DNA from: Branchiostoma floridae
Taxonomy: Eukaryota; Chordata; Leptocardii; Amphioxiformes; Branchiostomatidae
Length of the DNA stretch: 37,066 nt
Assembly: GCF_000003815.2 (NCBI RefSeq)
Contig: NC_049993.1
Coordinates: 20,385,838 to 20,422,903 of the forward strand
Direction of reading: 5' to 3'
Part shown: in pieces, positions 36,663-37,066 of the stretch
Layout of the letters: each line of letters starts with the position of its first letter
How positions within the stretch are numbered: the stretch's first letter is position 1
Translations under genes and position numbers: made by a program
Notes under the pieces: model-generated
The model's database searches: none
Told to the model about the DNA's origin: nothing
The model's input: the letters and a program-made list of their open reading frames with translations, nothing else

Positions 36663-37066
36663 GTGAGTAGTGACCATGACCAGTAAAAATGAATTGAATT
36701 CTTGAAAGATTTGGATTTAAATCTCAATTCCAGGAATTATTGTAATTGTTCCTGGTCGGGAAAAAGTAAGAACTGAATACCAAGCAATAAGAGTGTAACG
36801 TCAACAGCTGCATTAGTACTAAGTAGCTTGGCAACCACGAACGTGACCTCCGTGTTACCTACCAGTGTAAACTTAACAGCTGATAAGGACATATTTCAAG
36901 CACATAAATCTTCTAAAGAAAGGTAAGCATTGGTGGATTTCTGTCTTTTGTCATCATCGTCATTGGTAAAACATTGTCTTAGTCCTCTGTACGTATTTTG
37001 TTCCTTCGCCCGAATGGCAAGGTTATGTTTTGTGCCGTGTGTAGGTCAACAGCATATAACTAGAGT
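36663..37066 (+). other. Intron 1 of the signal-peptide gene, partial
   Basis: Follows the donor at 36663. No exon, repeat or RNA is recognised up to the window end. Confidence 0.5.

Noticed and set aside
36248-36727. 159-codon minus-strand frame
   Set aside because: No known motif, and it crosses a well-formed plus-strand signal-peptide exon and donor.

Overview
The window reads as invertebrate chordate nuclear DNA, most likely amphioxus (Branchiostoma). The coding exons are clear orthologues of vertebrate genes but moderately diverged, introns are short to medium, and the non-coding DNA is packed with small inverted-repeat transposons and minisatellites. The organism call is inference; no marker gene settles it. 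There are five runs of N (25299-25446, 27366-27465, 29298-29447, 31508-31607, 32639-32738), so this is a draft assembly.

Layout. (1) 300-945, plus strand: last coding exon of a TMEM53-like (DUF829) alpha/beta-hydrolase-fold protein, followed by a long 3' UTR that probably ends at the AATAAA at 5407. (2) 6343-32758, plus strand: an almost complete Wntless gene (WLS/GPR177/Evi), the carrier that takes lipid-modified Wnt from ER/Golgi to the cell surface. Twelve coding exons join in phase into 512 codons. The last exon lies mostly in the final N gap, but its end survives as codons for KEAQE plus stop, identical to the vertebrate C-terminus. (3) 36560-36662, plus strand: a probable first coding exon with a signal peptide and a GTGAGT donor; the rest of that gene lies outside the window.

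The most striking feature is the kind of tandem repeat. At least six coding-exon edges have been copied together with their splice site (or stop codon) and adjacent intron/UTR into local tandem arrays: the TMEM53 stop-codon region, the 3' edges of WLS exons 3, 5, 6 and 12, and the 5' edge of exon 10. A further minisatellite of about 65 bp in intron 11 carries a CAG|GTAAGT-like donor in many units. Exon-edge minisatellites have, as I recall, been described at the amphioxus Adh locus ('mirage' repeats), but six in one window, on both donor and acceptor sides, is notable.

Mobile DNA: more than fifteen MITE-like elements with terminal inverted repeats (several perfect), one 1.1-kb TIR element flanked by TA, a tRNA-like SINE pair, a 5'-truncated LINE 3' end inside another repeat, and a roughly 7-kb insertion in WLS intron 11 whose terminal blocks are arranged A ... 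B-A'-B', as in the split direct repeats of PAT/Ngaro (DIRS-like) retrotransposons. The three genes are all on the plus strand and nothing suggests that they act together.
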